Below, piece by piece: positions 1 to 9,334 of a DNA stretch of 64,000 nt. Position numbers and translations under genes: made by a program. The notes beneath the pieces are model-generated. The model saw nothing but the letters and a program-made list of their open reading frames with translations. It had not been told where the DNA came from and searched no databases. The number at the start of each line of letters is the position of its first letter. The stretch's first letter is position 1. Origin of the DNA: Ampelomyces quisqualis (taxonomy: Eukaryota > Ascomycota > Dothideomycetes > Pleosporales > Phaeosphaeriaceae); contig JAGTXZ010000010.1 in the NCBI GenBank assembly GCA_018398575.1, positions 434,001 through 498,000 of the forward strand. The letters are read 5' to 3'.

Positions 1-802
1 TAGCCTGAGATTGCCTCGGCTTTGCGGAGTCTAGCCACAAGAGATTAGATTAGGCTCAGGATTGTGACCAGCCTGTTAGCTCATCAGACTAGTAGGTGGT
101 ACAGACCAGAAGACTCAAGAGCTTCCAGCCTCGTAAGAATGAGCCGAAAATCCTCGCTTTCCGGGGATGATCGATGGACAAATGTCTTTCTACAGTTTGG
201 CGCACCAAAAGAGGTAGTGCTCTAAAGATAATATTTCGGCGAGTTACGCAATCGATCACCGCACAGCATGACGACCTTCACATTAAATGCTTAGCCGCAG
301 TGCCAAGCCAGTTCCCCACGCTAACAGCACAGCGAGCATTTTCTTGCTGCGAACTCTTACTTGATACTTCATTCGTTCTAGAAATGCAAGAATGTAACTG
401 CGATGATCTAGACCCCGACTCAGGTTCTTTTAAACCTGACCCCCTGGTTACTAAAACTTATCCGCGAACACGAGGAGGCGACAGTTTCGTTACACCAACG
501 CCACATGCCTATTAACTCCCTCGCATTATCTGTATATGGTTTAGTGTCTGATTCGCTTAACCACTAGTGACGAAACTGCACTTGTTGTATCTGATGTCCA
601 TGCAAGAATCCGCCAATGGAATGCTTTGTGTGATTGTTGGACTGCATGGACTGGACCAGATGGATCAGCGACTTGGTAAAGGGCATGAGGTAATGGCCTG
701 GGCCTTAGCCGTGTCCGAGAGTATCACCGACTCTTGTTCATCCTCACGTTCTCGAAGGGTCTTTGCCGTTGAAATAGGAAGTCTACCAGCACTCAGATGG
801 AG
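1..802. other. 5' stretch without a supported gene
   Basis: I see no credible gene here. The open frames at 174-515 and 567-905 have no recognisable domain. The last part is presumably promoter of the UbiA-family gene that follows. Confidence 0.5.
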
Positions 803-810
803 TATAAAAG
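803..810 (+). promoter_or_regulatory. Candidate TATA box of the UbiA-family gene
   Basis: TATAAAAG lies about 165 bases upstream of the chosen ATG at 974. A second AT-rich candidate (TTTATATAC, about 868-876) lies nearer. Either could position transcription; neither is proven. Confidence 0.4.
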
Positions 811-973
811 CGTGCGGCCATCTCCCTAAACATATTCATCAGAGCAGTGTCATTTCACAAGGCGCCTTTTATATACTCTTTGATTGCAGCACGACTCGTC
901 GTTAGCACACGTCCACAAGTCTCCTCCAACCAGAAAGTCAGCACCACCGTCTGTACGACAGAGCATCGCCAGC

Positions 974-1948
974 ATGAAAACCCTCCAGTCTTTCGGGTCT
1001 TCAAGCCCCTGCATGCGTTCACCAATGGGCATTCTTGCGAATCCTGTGAAGACTCTCGGATACCATGCGCATACCCTCTATCTCTTCACTGACGACCAAA
1101 TCATCGACACCGTCATACCTTCCACGGCCTTTGCTATCATGGCTGCAGCTTCAGGGAATGTCTTGAATCTACCATCGCAGAGCATCGAAGCAATCTTGGG
1201 ACGCGCGCCGCTGGTTGCTCTATGGGTGTGGGTCCTGATTATCCAGTTCTGCGTCCAGAATCAGCGAAGTCCTTCAAGTGTCGAAGAAGATCGCATCAAC
1301 AAACCATGGCGACCAATGCCTTCGAATCGCATCACCCCGTCTCAGGTGGATCATCTGCTATCCACGATGCATGTCCTGGCATTCCTGTCGAGCTGGTGGA
1401 TGGGAGTGCTGCCAATGTTCGCGGCGTGGTCGGTGTTCATAACAGCCTACAACAACTATGGCGGCGGGGACCATAGCGGCATAGCCAGAAATTTTTTCTG
1501 TGGCTCGGGCTTCGCATGCCTTATCAGTGGCGCTTTCAGCATCGCCATTGGACCAGAATTGTCTTTGAGTGGTCGAGCGTGGAAATGGACACTTCTGTTT
1601 ACGATGGGCGCATTGACTACGACAGCCCACGTCCAAGAATTCCGCGATGAGGTTGGCGACAGGGCTCGAGGACGCCCAACATTGGTTACGGAAATTGGGA
1701 GGCGACCTGCGCTCTGGAGTGTGGTTATCCTCATCTGCTTTTGGTCGCTTTATCTGCCCCTGGTTTTCTTTGAAGTCAGCAGGATTGCCGCGGCAGTGCC
1801 ACTTGTCTTTGGCGTGTGCTTGCTATCAATCATCTCAAAAGCCATGGAGGGGCAAAATTACAAGCTGGATCGACGAATGTACAACCTCTGGACTGTCTGG
1901 CTTTTTTCCTTATGTCCACTCCCATTGATGGCTCTCACTATTACATAG
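974..1948 (+). CDS. UbiA-superfamily membrane prenyltransferase / terpene cyclase-like protein
   Basis: A 324-residue single-exon polytopic membrane protein. Two Asp/Glu-rich signatures typical of the UbiA superfamily are visible: EEDRINKPWRPMPSNRI at residues 104-120, and QEFRDEVGDRARGRPTL at 221-237. Both sit next to hydrophobic helices. UbiA enzymes bind an isoprenyl diphosphate through Mg2+ held by these acidic motifs and either prenylate an acceptor or, in a fungal branch typified by the fumagillin cyclase Fma-TC, cyclise the diphosphate. Which of the two this one does cannot be read from sequence. The frame is open about 90 bases further upstream, but without an ATG, so the start is the ATG at 974. 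No P450, PKS or other biosynthetic partner is next to it, so it looks isolated or part of a cluster lying off the left edge. Confidence 0.85.
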   Translation: MKTLQSFGSSSPCMRSPMGILANPVKTLGYHAHTLYLFTDDQIIDTVIPSTAFAIMAAASGNVLNLPSQSIEAILGRAPLVALWVWVLIIQFCVQNQRSPSSVEEDRINKPWRPMPSNRITPSQVDHLLSTMHVLAFLSSWWMGVLPMFAAWSVFITAYNNYGGGDHSGIARNFFCGSGFACLISGAFSIAIGPELSLSGRAWKWTLLFTMGALTTTAHVQEFRDEVGDRARGRPTLVTEIGRRPALWSVVILICFWSLYLPLVFFEVSRIAAAVPLVFGVCLLSIISKAMEGQNYKLDRRMYNLWTVWLFSLCPLPLMALTIT

Positions 1949-2285
1949 ATGGACCACAATGTACCAGACAGGGGTAGCAAGTCTACAGGAAGGGCGTGAA
2001 AGCGAGCATAGAGTGGACCCGCTGAAGATGAGGGCAGTCGGCGGAGGGCCGCGTGTCTGTGTTGCGAATTGGTGGGGACCTGCACATCACTCGTAAATCT
2101 TATCTATTCCGCGTGTATCTAAGGCTAAAGTGGCTGGGTGCGAGCAAGTAAGCAGAAAAAAATACAGTTTCATCTTATCTAGGTATAGACTTGAATTCTT
2201 CTTCGCCGACCCATACCCCCCCTGCTGGTACACTAATTTTGTCTTGTTTCACAATAGACTGCCTGAACCAGACATCATCACCTTT

Positions 2286-2830
2286 AGAGATGGCTCGTTA
2301 CAGTAACCGAGCCAAAAAATGTTGTAGTTACTGTAACGTAACTGTTACCATACTAATTCTGTGTTTGTAACTGTGACAGAGGTCTAACTACATAAGGCAG
2401 GTAGTAATCTATCAGGAGTCTCTCCGCGTGTAAGCAGCAAGACTGGCTCGTTGCTGCTACTACTACTCTTATTAGGCTCATTATCTAAACCCTTATCTGT
2501 ACCGTTATCTGCCTTCTCCTTATTAAAATAAACCGATGTTAAGGTCAAAACATTGTCCACAAAACACGTTATCCAATCGTAAATCGTGCAGTTGTACGGC
2601 GCTGTTTTGGTATAGTCAACACTAAAAACAATTAATATACATATGGCTGCTTAAAGAATGATCAAAAACTGGACAAAAATCAGGCTGTGCACACCCCGCT
2701 GTTACGCCAAGTCGTAACCAAATTCCACGGGCTGTATAGAGTAGTTACTATATTGTAACGTAACTGTGTCTGTTACTGTGATTGTAACAGTTATCTTTAA
2801 TTACCTTATTACTTACATTACAGTCGAACT
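2286..2830. repeat. AT-rich island with many GTTAC/GTAAC motifs (decayed repeat)
   Basis: The short words GTTAC and GTAAC recur many times, several forming small palindromes. The clearest is at 2292-2313, where GGCTCG and CGAGCC arms enclose TTACAGTAAC. The DNA is TA-rich and lacks reading frames. The same word set recurs at 7.9-8.46 kb. This fits a RIP-degraded transposon relic, but no transposase or terminal repeat remains that would identify it. Confidence 0.5.
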
Positions 2831-2920
2831 GATTACAACTACCTTGCCCTTGCTATGCTACTTGTCGTATAACGCACTTATTTTGCAACCAGATCTCCTA
2901 TGTTGAGCACTAAGCTACAC

Positions 2921-2957
2921 CTTTTTGAACCTGCATACTCCTTCTGCTTTTTGCTTA
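2921..2957. repeat. 37-bp dispersed repeat, copy A
   Basis: A T/C-rich 37-mer beginning CTTTTTGAACCTGCATACTC matches positions 4886-4922 with two differences, both T/C. The two copies are 1.9 kb apart in the same orientation. Confidence 0.75.
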
Positions 2958-3208
2958 CTACGCCTAGGCTTCTTGCGTACAAGGTGTTCGGCGTTTTGGG
3001 ATCCTACATGAGTGCATGAACACCTTACGCTACTGTCAAGTATTCCGCGGGATCGTCTAGAAGCGTCTTGGCCATGCAGCGACGCACAGTTAAGTCAACC
3101 ATGGCTGCCTTAGTACTAAAAGCTGGGGAGTCCTTCTACTCCTGAGTGGTTGGAGGCATCGACTAAGTGACTGTTGAGTATCTCAAGTCCCACATACGGA
3201 GTACGGAG

Positions 3209-3543
3209 TAGTGTAAATGCGCCAAAGCGAGGTAGTAGGCTGGCCTAGTGGCCGAAGTACGGCCATGGTAAAGAACATCACTTAGTATACGGAGTACGGA
3301 GTAGCTTGTGTTGAAGGCGGCTTTAGGTGGCAGAATTTCTGTATTGATTTTCAGCTCTACCTACTACCGGGTGCCTGGACGATAATCAGTCACGTGCATA
3401 TCTCATGCCTCAGTGGTCCATCTGATTGGACAAACCAATGTCTAATGCTCACGTGACTGATTGTTGTCCTGGCACTTGGTGGTAGAATTGGCTGGTTGTA
3501 CTTCGGCCGCTAGGCTAGACTACCTCGCTCTCGCGCATTTATA
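3209..3543. mobile_element. MITE-like fold-back element
   Basis: Outer arms 3209-3262 and 3494-3543 are imperfect inverted repeats sharing the core GCGAGGTAGT and a GGCCGAAGTAC block. Inner arms 3361-3396 and 3450-3488 are also inverted and meet at CAGTCACGTG / CACGTGACTG. About 98 bases separate outer from inner arm on the left but only a few on the right, so the left side carries extra sequence. There is no coding capacity. The shape suggests a non-autonomous fold-back/MITE element. Several mismatches between arms are transitions, as RIP would produce. I see no clear target-site duplication. Confidence 0.7.
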
Positions 3544-5182
3544 CTGTATACTATATAGTACAGAGTACGCCACCCTGAAAGAATTGTTAGCGCAACTATG
3601 CGTGCAGAGTGGCGTTAAGACTACACTCAAGGGGATGCGGAAAATCCGATTGGCAGACATACCTTGGTGACGATCCGTCCAAGGGGGGCGTACTTTAGTG
3701 CAGAAGAATGCTTTAAGTATGCACGGGTGGGGGCGAAACTGCCTGTGCTTTGACAGCTGCATATGCACAAACGTAATGTGTTGGCTGGACAGGATAGTCT
3801 AGGCCGAGTAAAAGAGGGTAGCATGTACAGATGAGAAGTGGGCCTTTGTGCACGAATGGATTTTGCATTGAATTTGGTTGATTTGGGTACATAGAAGACG
3901 AACGCATTCGCTGTCCCACTTCTCATCCGTGATCCGTCCATTGACTACAGCACGGTATCGGGCCGGCCCAGCAGTGACTTCGTTCGGACGCCTCAAGTGT
4001 CCCGCGCCGCATGCATGCGTCGGGACTCGGGCGACTACCGGTACCCGCGCACCTCGAACCGAAGATCTTACGTGGGGGGCCGGACTTCCATACACATGTA
4101 GTTGGACGTGAGTTATTTGCTTTTGGCTTTGTCGAGAAGATTCGCGCGTTCCCATTCCATGACGTTTCCTTTACTGCCAGGCACCCTTTTGCACTTAGCT
4201 TCTTTCTCCAGGACTCCATTAGCTCTAGCGCATTGCCAGCCAACCTTGGCGGGAGTTGTTCATGAGCTCCTTGTCGCGCGCCGTCATCCCCACCTCTACT
4301 ACCGGTATACACGTTTTGCAAACTTTAGCATCCCGAACAGCGCAACACCTGCAACGCATACGGGACTGGAAAACGATGCATATGATAGGTTACTGTGCGC
4401 GCTTCTATTCGGCGTTGTTGCCGAACGAAAATATCGGCGTAGCAAATCCATGCTTCCAACAACCCTCTGCGCCAACACTTGGGGCAAAGAAATGAAGCCG
4501 GGACTACCAAGCGCGATCGAGTTTGATGCATAAGATCCAGAATCGTTGCATGGAGGTGGTTGCTGATGAGATGTAAGATGAGTGTTCAGCCGTGGCAATA
4601 CTCTTTGTCTTGTACGCTCTCTGTCAGTTCTTCTCTCCTTCTCCTCGTTCTTGAGCGGTATGGCGGCATACGCAAACCCCTCTGCGTGATATACATACCT
4701 TGCCCAAGCCCGTCTCTACTTTTTTGAAGACTTTTTATGTTTAGCTACATTCCTACAACAACTCTGCCTTTTAACACTTTCTTAACCTTCTTGCACCTCT
4801 TTGTATATTTCTACTCTCATTGCGTCTCCTTATGCGCTCTTGCCTTCTTACACGTTTCCGCTGCTATTCCTGCACTTAAATGCATCTTCTTGAACCTGCA
4901 TACTTCTTCTGCTTTTTGCTTAACCTTTGTTATGTTTTTCTACACCTAGAGCACTGTATCATCTGGACCAAAGGAAGGTTATAACTGTGAAAAAATCAAG
5001 GTATAGCGCTCAATCTCTAGACAGGAAAGATAAAATTGTTTCAGTATTGTATATCTGTAGAGCGTTATGTTGTGACTCATGAACAACAACGCCCGAATGC
5101 CTCGCTAAACGCATGCTCGTGTTGACTACGAGACACCCAGGTCTTCCATGGCGACAAAACGTTCCGTCACCTACATAAAGGC
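3544..5182. other. Gene-poor stretch, partly pyrimidine-rich
   Basis: Open frames between 3.5 and 4.6 kb overlap on both strands and show no domain, so I call none. From about 4590 to 4950 the plus strand is markedly T/C-rich. The second copy of the 37-bp repeat lies in that part. Confidence 0.5.
4886..4922. repeat. 37-bp dispersed repeat, copy B
   Basis: Direct repeat of 2921-2957 with two mismatches. It lies inside the T/C-rich tract. Confidence 0.75.
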
Positions 5183-6226
5183 TCAACACTCGTCGAATTC
5201 GTCTTCCTCCACCTCTTCTATAGATTTAAACTCATCCGTATCTTCATCATACATCTGGAGACCTGCTTGCTGCCTCCGAATTCCTTCCGCCAGCTTGTAG
5301 TCCATCTCTTGCTCCTTCTTAGTCTTCACTACCTTGTTCTGTCTCTTGGTCTCCAAGCCCTGCAGAGTAGCTGCCGCTTTTCGAATCTCGTGCTCATCCG
5401 CATGCGGTCCCGCTTTGATCTCCACTGCAGATTTCCCGACCCACCACTGTGCCGTAGATACAACCTGCGCGCCACCCTCTGGAACTAGAAAGATGTTCGG
5501 CATGCCGAGCTCGAACACAATATGGGTAGGCCCCTGTGATACGACGACCGCCGGGCTTGATTGAGCTTGCAGGAGCTTTAGAGCCTCGACTTCAGTTTCG
5601 GATAGCTGGTACTCATCGGTGCGGCGAGGTATCGAGAATCGCGTGGTCTGCTGAATTGGGAGATTCTGTGCCAGGCGCATTGTGGTATAGATAATCCCGG
5701 AGTGTATGCGCATCAAGAGGAAATCCATTTTATCATCGAAAACATCTTCAAAAGAGGGCAGTTCATCATCCGTTGACAAGACGTGTGAGGCAGATAAAGC
5801 AGTGGGTGGGTCGGGCAGTGTAGGTGCTGTGCGAGGCAGTGCACGTGCTGAACTAGCCACCGCGATGGTGTCGCTGGACGGAGCGGGAAACGGGTTGGAT
5901 GGTTCTGGTGATGGGCTCGACTTACGTGCTTCGGGCTTATGTGGGTGTTGTTCATGGAAGGACATGACCAAGTCTGCCGCATCGACCACATTCATATATG
6001 GCTCCCAAGTTGGAATGCCTGGCCCTTCTGGGCAGTTAGTCCATCGCACTAAGTATTGCAGCAATCCCTTACGTTTTGTAGCTGGATCTTCCAAGCTTGC
6101 GTTGATGCGGGCGTCCTCAATAGCTTCCACGTCGTAATCCGTTTCGTCATCAGCCTCCAGATCCATAGTTTCAACCGTTCCTTCCGGATCTTGCGTCTGT
6201 CCAGGCAGAGTCGCATCATTGGCCAT
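5183..6226 (-). CDS. Chromodomain protein
   Basis: A 347-residue single-exon protein. Residues about 30-97 form a chromodomain: YDVEAIEDARI, then QYLVRWTNCPEG, then PTWEPYMNVVDAADLV. The aromatic and acidic positions used to bind methyl-lysine histone tails are in place. A Ser/Pro-rich linker follows (about 98-160). A middle region of unknown fold contains a conserved-looking stretch around SQGPTHIVFELGMPNIF. The C-terminus is charged and probably coiled (about 290-347), ending in an acidic tail. It is probably nuclear and chromatin-associated. Free-standing chromodomain proteins of this size occur in fungi, and some derive from retrotransposon integrases, but no integrase or RT is seen here. 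The start is the first ATG of the frame. Confidence 0.8.
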   Translation of the reverse strand: MANDATLPGQTQDPEGTVETMDLEADDETDYDVEAIEDARINASLEDPATKRKGLLQYLVRWTNCPEGPGIPTWEPYMNVVDAADLVMSFHEQHPHKPEARKSSPSPEPSNPFPAPSSDTIAVASSARALPRTAPTLPDPPTALSASHVLSTDDELPSFEDVFDDKMDFLLMRIHSGIIYTTMRLAQNLPIQQTTRFSIPRRTDEYQLSETEVEALKLLQAQSSPAVVVSQGPTHIVFELGMPNIFLVPEGGAQVVSTAQWWVGKSAVEIKAGPHADEHEIRKAAATLQGLETKRQNKVVKTKKEQEMDYKLAEGIRRQQAGLQMYDEDTDEFKSIEEVEEDEFDEC

Positions 6227-6935
6227 TTCTTCGAGAGCTACTTAGACTTTTCGCTGGTAGCTAATTCGAGAAGTATGAGCAAATGCCTTGTGGTCTGGTG
6301 TCGTGTGGTATGCGGAGTTGATTTGTGAGGCAAAGACGAGTTGAGTCGGATCTGAATGGATGATGGGGGGAGGAGAATAGCGAAGGTGAGTAGAAGCAGT
6401 CAAGGGTAACGATACAAGGGTATTGTGCCTGAACAGTGACGAGTACAATAACATTGTAGGCGACTGACGTGATCCAAGTTTCACGGAACGGGTTCTCACG
6501 TCCCGTTTTCAAGCATACATTGTGTGGTGAATGTGAAAGGAAAAACAGAGTTGGATTTGTGATTCAGAGAAATCAATGTGGATTTGGAAGACGATAAATT
6601 CTGTACTTTCGAAGGCATGTACGTGGGAAGAATTGCGCGACCCAAAATGAAGGCACTCGTGCTTGAAGGTTATGGAAATGATTATGCGCCCGGTGGACAA
6701 GTCGTGGCAGTTGACGGTGGGGGAATCGTGATTTACCACGAAAGACATCTTGCAGAAACATTGCATTCAATCGGATACCCATGTGAGAAGTTCTTGTCAA
6801 TGCCTTGGCTACCTGTTACTTATTTGACAACGACTGGCCACCTATTTGATACGTCGAGGTAATATAACCCTGATTTCCTGAGCAAGAAGCGCTCCTCCCT
6901 TCGTACCTTTCACAAGGTTTTTCACCTCTTCAATC
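6227..6935. other. Intergenic, no supported gene
   Basis: A 94-codon plus-strand frame (6578-6862) exists but has no recognisable domain and overlaps minus-strand frames; I do not call it. Confidence 0.45.
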
Positions 6936-7894
6936 TTACTCAAACTTGTCCACTCCGATACTCTTCCCGCCAAGTCTGCATGTGGCATTTGCAACCTCGC
7001 TCTTCAAATCGCCCGCCGCATCCTTTCCGACCAGCCAGTTTACTCGCTTCGATTCTCTTGATACATCGTCTTCTGCGCTCGGACTTGTGTTGGGCGAGTA
7101 AGTAGCCCATGCCGGAACCATTTGGTGTGATGAATACGCAATAAGTACTTGCACCACTCCCAGAGGTAGTGATCAAGAGCATACCAAGAAGTGCCTTGCC
7201 CTTGGTCGACTGCCCCATCCAACCTGCCCACCGATACGGCTGCTGCTGCCGCTGGTCGTCCGGGTCCTTGTATCCGGGATCGAGTGCTGTGCCGAGAACA
7301 TGTTGTGTGACACCATTAGTAACAGTCCAAGTGATGATGCGCTTCAATCGCGCGTGCTACAGAACAGATCGGGTATGGAGTTTCCATGAAGGATCTCCCA
7401 TTTGGGCTTAGTGCCTTGGCAGTGCCTGCCTGTAGATAGCTCGAGCCGCCTCACCTATGAGACACTACACTCAATACAATCACGATATACAACACGCTTT
7501 TGCCGAACTTTTGGGCCTCAGGCCATAGCAGCGCGCCTCGATCGTGATACTTCTTCCAACCCATCCACATGATATCGGACGAGGATCTCAAATCCGGGAA
7601 TTCATCGATCGGCACCGGAGGTTTACGCTATTGATTCATAAATATGGGTTAATACTGTTTTGCGAGTATCATGATTCCATCCTTGGCGTTCATAATTAGT
7701 TGATATCGGACACCAGTCACTCGCAGAAATCGGTTGGGGTTCTGAGGATCGACATACATCTGCGCGTCAAGTCTGCGGCCAGGGTTGCCATGGGTGATGC
7801 GGACAAACTCCCATTCACCCTTGTCGGCAGACTGCCTGTTCTCATTGAGGTATTTCTCGCGATCAAACGGGCCTTTGCCATCATCGCTGGGAAC
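6936..7894 (-). pseudogene. Broken gene of unknown function, 5'-truncated
   Basis: Several protein-like blocks lie in order on the minus strand. Block A (7894-7655) is 80 codons containing DGKGPFDREKYLNENRQ and DAQMYVDPQNPNRFLRVTG. Block B runs from 7621, beginning PPVPIDEFPDLRSSSD and including WPEAQKFGKSVLYIVIV. A and B are in the same frame but separated by TAA and TAG, exactly what C-to-T change would make of CAA and CAG. Later blocks (about 7347-6936) include RIITWTVTNGVTQHVLG and AGWMGQSTKGKALLGMLL, then end in another frame at GKSIGVDKFE. There is no start: block A stops at the border of an AT-rich island. I do not recognise the family. Part of the gene is duplicated at 61.6 kb. Short introns could explain some breaks but hardly the 33-base gap between A and B. 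Confidence 0.65.
7355..7532 (-). repeat. Dispersed duplication block, left copy
   Basis: This block matches 61565-61720 in the same orientation with scattered substitutions and small indels. Shared tracts include TTTCCATGAAGGATCTCCCA and GTGCCTTGGCAGTGCCTGC. Part of it is block B of the broken gene. A 38-base piece occurs a third time, inverted, at 60565-60602. Confidence 0.85.
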
Positions 7895-8473
7895 AGTAAG
7901 TACTACGTTACGGAATAGCCAATTAGACTACGTTACTAATCACTTTTGAGTAAACTACTTACAGTAGTAACAATCTAGGTTATAACTACGCTCTGTAGCT
8001 GTTGCACAGGCTAACTACTGTTGTTTTACAGTTGCTGTTATTGGCTAGGAGTGCTAAGCTGTGAATTGCACCCTAAGATTGCTAGCTTTTAATGAACTCC
8101 CTGCACGTGTTTTTTAAGATCTTTAAGGAAGCTCTTTACTACGTTAGATAACGCTTATAAGCAAGAAACACAGCTTATTTTAATAGCAGAAGAGGTAGTA
8201 ATAAAAAGGGTGCGTACAGAGTATAGCTGCTGCTATATACCTACCTAGCTACTGAGGCATAGGCTGGTTAGGCTGTGTTAATATTTGCTAGGCAAAGCTA
8301 ACGTTTTGTAACTACAACAGACTTTACAGTAGCCTACTAGCCTACTAGCAATCTCTAAAAATTTAACTATACTAATTGTAACTACAGCTCTGTGACAGTT
8401 ACTACTACGCTCGTAAATTGTCACTACTACAGTTACGGACCCACCTATTCACCCTACGTTACTTACTGCTTAG
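7895..8473. repeat. AT-rich RIP-like island
   Basis: TA-rich sequence with many GTTAC/GTAAC and CTACT/AGTAG words and no open frame. It resembles 2286-2830. It abuts the point where the broken gene loses its 5' end, as if an inserted element, later mutated, truncated that gene. Confidence 0.5.
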
Positions 8474-8941
8474 TCAGCCGTAGACGGTAGCTGTATACCG
8501 CAGTAGTACTGCCCACTCCCAGCGCTGTTTGCCATTGCCTTCGTCCCATTTCGGATCCCTACAAAGTGCCTGGACAACGTCACCCCAGCGCTTGAGCTTT
8601 GTTACGTTTATTCGTGCGGAAGAATTTTGAAAAATGTACGCACCACTACGTTCAAGAAAGTCGCTATGAGCTAGTTGTCTCGGAGGAGTGAGTAGCTTGC
8701 CAGCATGGGCATCGTCTAAATGTACCATACTGTCAAAGGTACAAGCACGATTAAGTATGGGCTGCCACTCGATATACGCTACAGAGCCATCCGAGCGTTT
8801 CGTAAGCGTGAGCGCTCGAGTATTCAGCACAGCTCTCGAAAAAGCTTTCTTCGGGTATTCCGGTCGAAGCTGAATTTCAATATTCCTCACGGACTCTACA
8901 TACTTCTTCCACGATACGGATATGTTTGAACCGGACTTGAG
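8474..8941 (-). other. Orphan reading frame, possible C-terminal exon
   Basis: About 155 codons open on the minus strand with protein-like composition, for example SDGSVAYIEWQPILNRACTF and VTKLKRWGDVVQALCRDPKW. A stop lies just upstream and there is no suitable ATG at its head, so it would have to be spliced to an upstream exon. A hydrophobic frame at about 9098-8950 (GILLLVIAQVRFKH) is a possible partner. No family recognised. Confidence 0.3.
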
Positions 8942-9334
8942 CAATCACCAGCAGCAGAATGCCAAAGGGGACGAGAATCGTGTGTAAGACCTCTGCACAC
9001 ATAGCGATTGTTATACCATCGGTTAAGAGGGAGCTGTAAGCCAGAAGAGATGTTGAGTGCCAACTTGGCAATGCTAATGTAACAAAGGCTAGTTGCACAA
9101 TTGATCAGGCGGAAGGAAGTGCGATTCTTGCAGGCCAACTGCACCCCGGAAACATAGCTCAAACCATGGCCAAAAGCGCCTTAGATTTAGATAATTGGAT
9201 CTTGAAGGTAACGCCAACAAGACATGCCTACGCTCAATACATCGGGCCGGGCATCGTCTATCACCAGCCGCCAACAGCGAGGACACTGGCTTAAGCAACG
9301 TTGTTACACAGATAGGCGTTGGATTTCGTCCATA

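Larger units (their letters stand above)
1949..3208. other. Gene-poor stretch after the UbiA gene
   Basis: No coding potential is seen beyond the 3' flank of the UbiA gene. It contains the GTTAC/GTAAC-rich island (2286-2830) and a 37-base dispersed repeat (2921-2957), both listed separately. Confidence 0.6.

Noticed and set aside
3923..4533. Overlapping frames of 130-145 codons on both strands
   Set aside because: No domain, no splice support and mutual overlap; likely chance in GC-richer spacer.
5183..6226. Chromodomain protein as part of a retrotransposon polyprotein
   Set aside because: No integrase, reverse transcriptase, RNase H or flanking long terminal repeats are seen.
8474..9298. 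A complete gene joining the orphan frame at 8.5 kb to hydrophobic frames upstream
   Set aside because: I could not find a set of splice sites that gives one convincing protein, so only the frame is reported, with low confidence.
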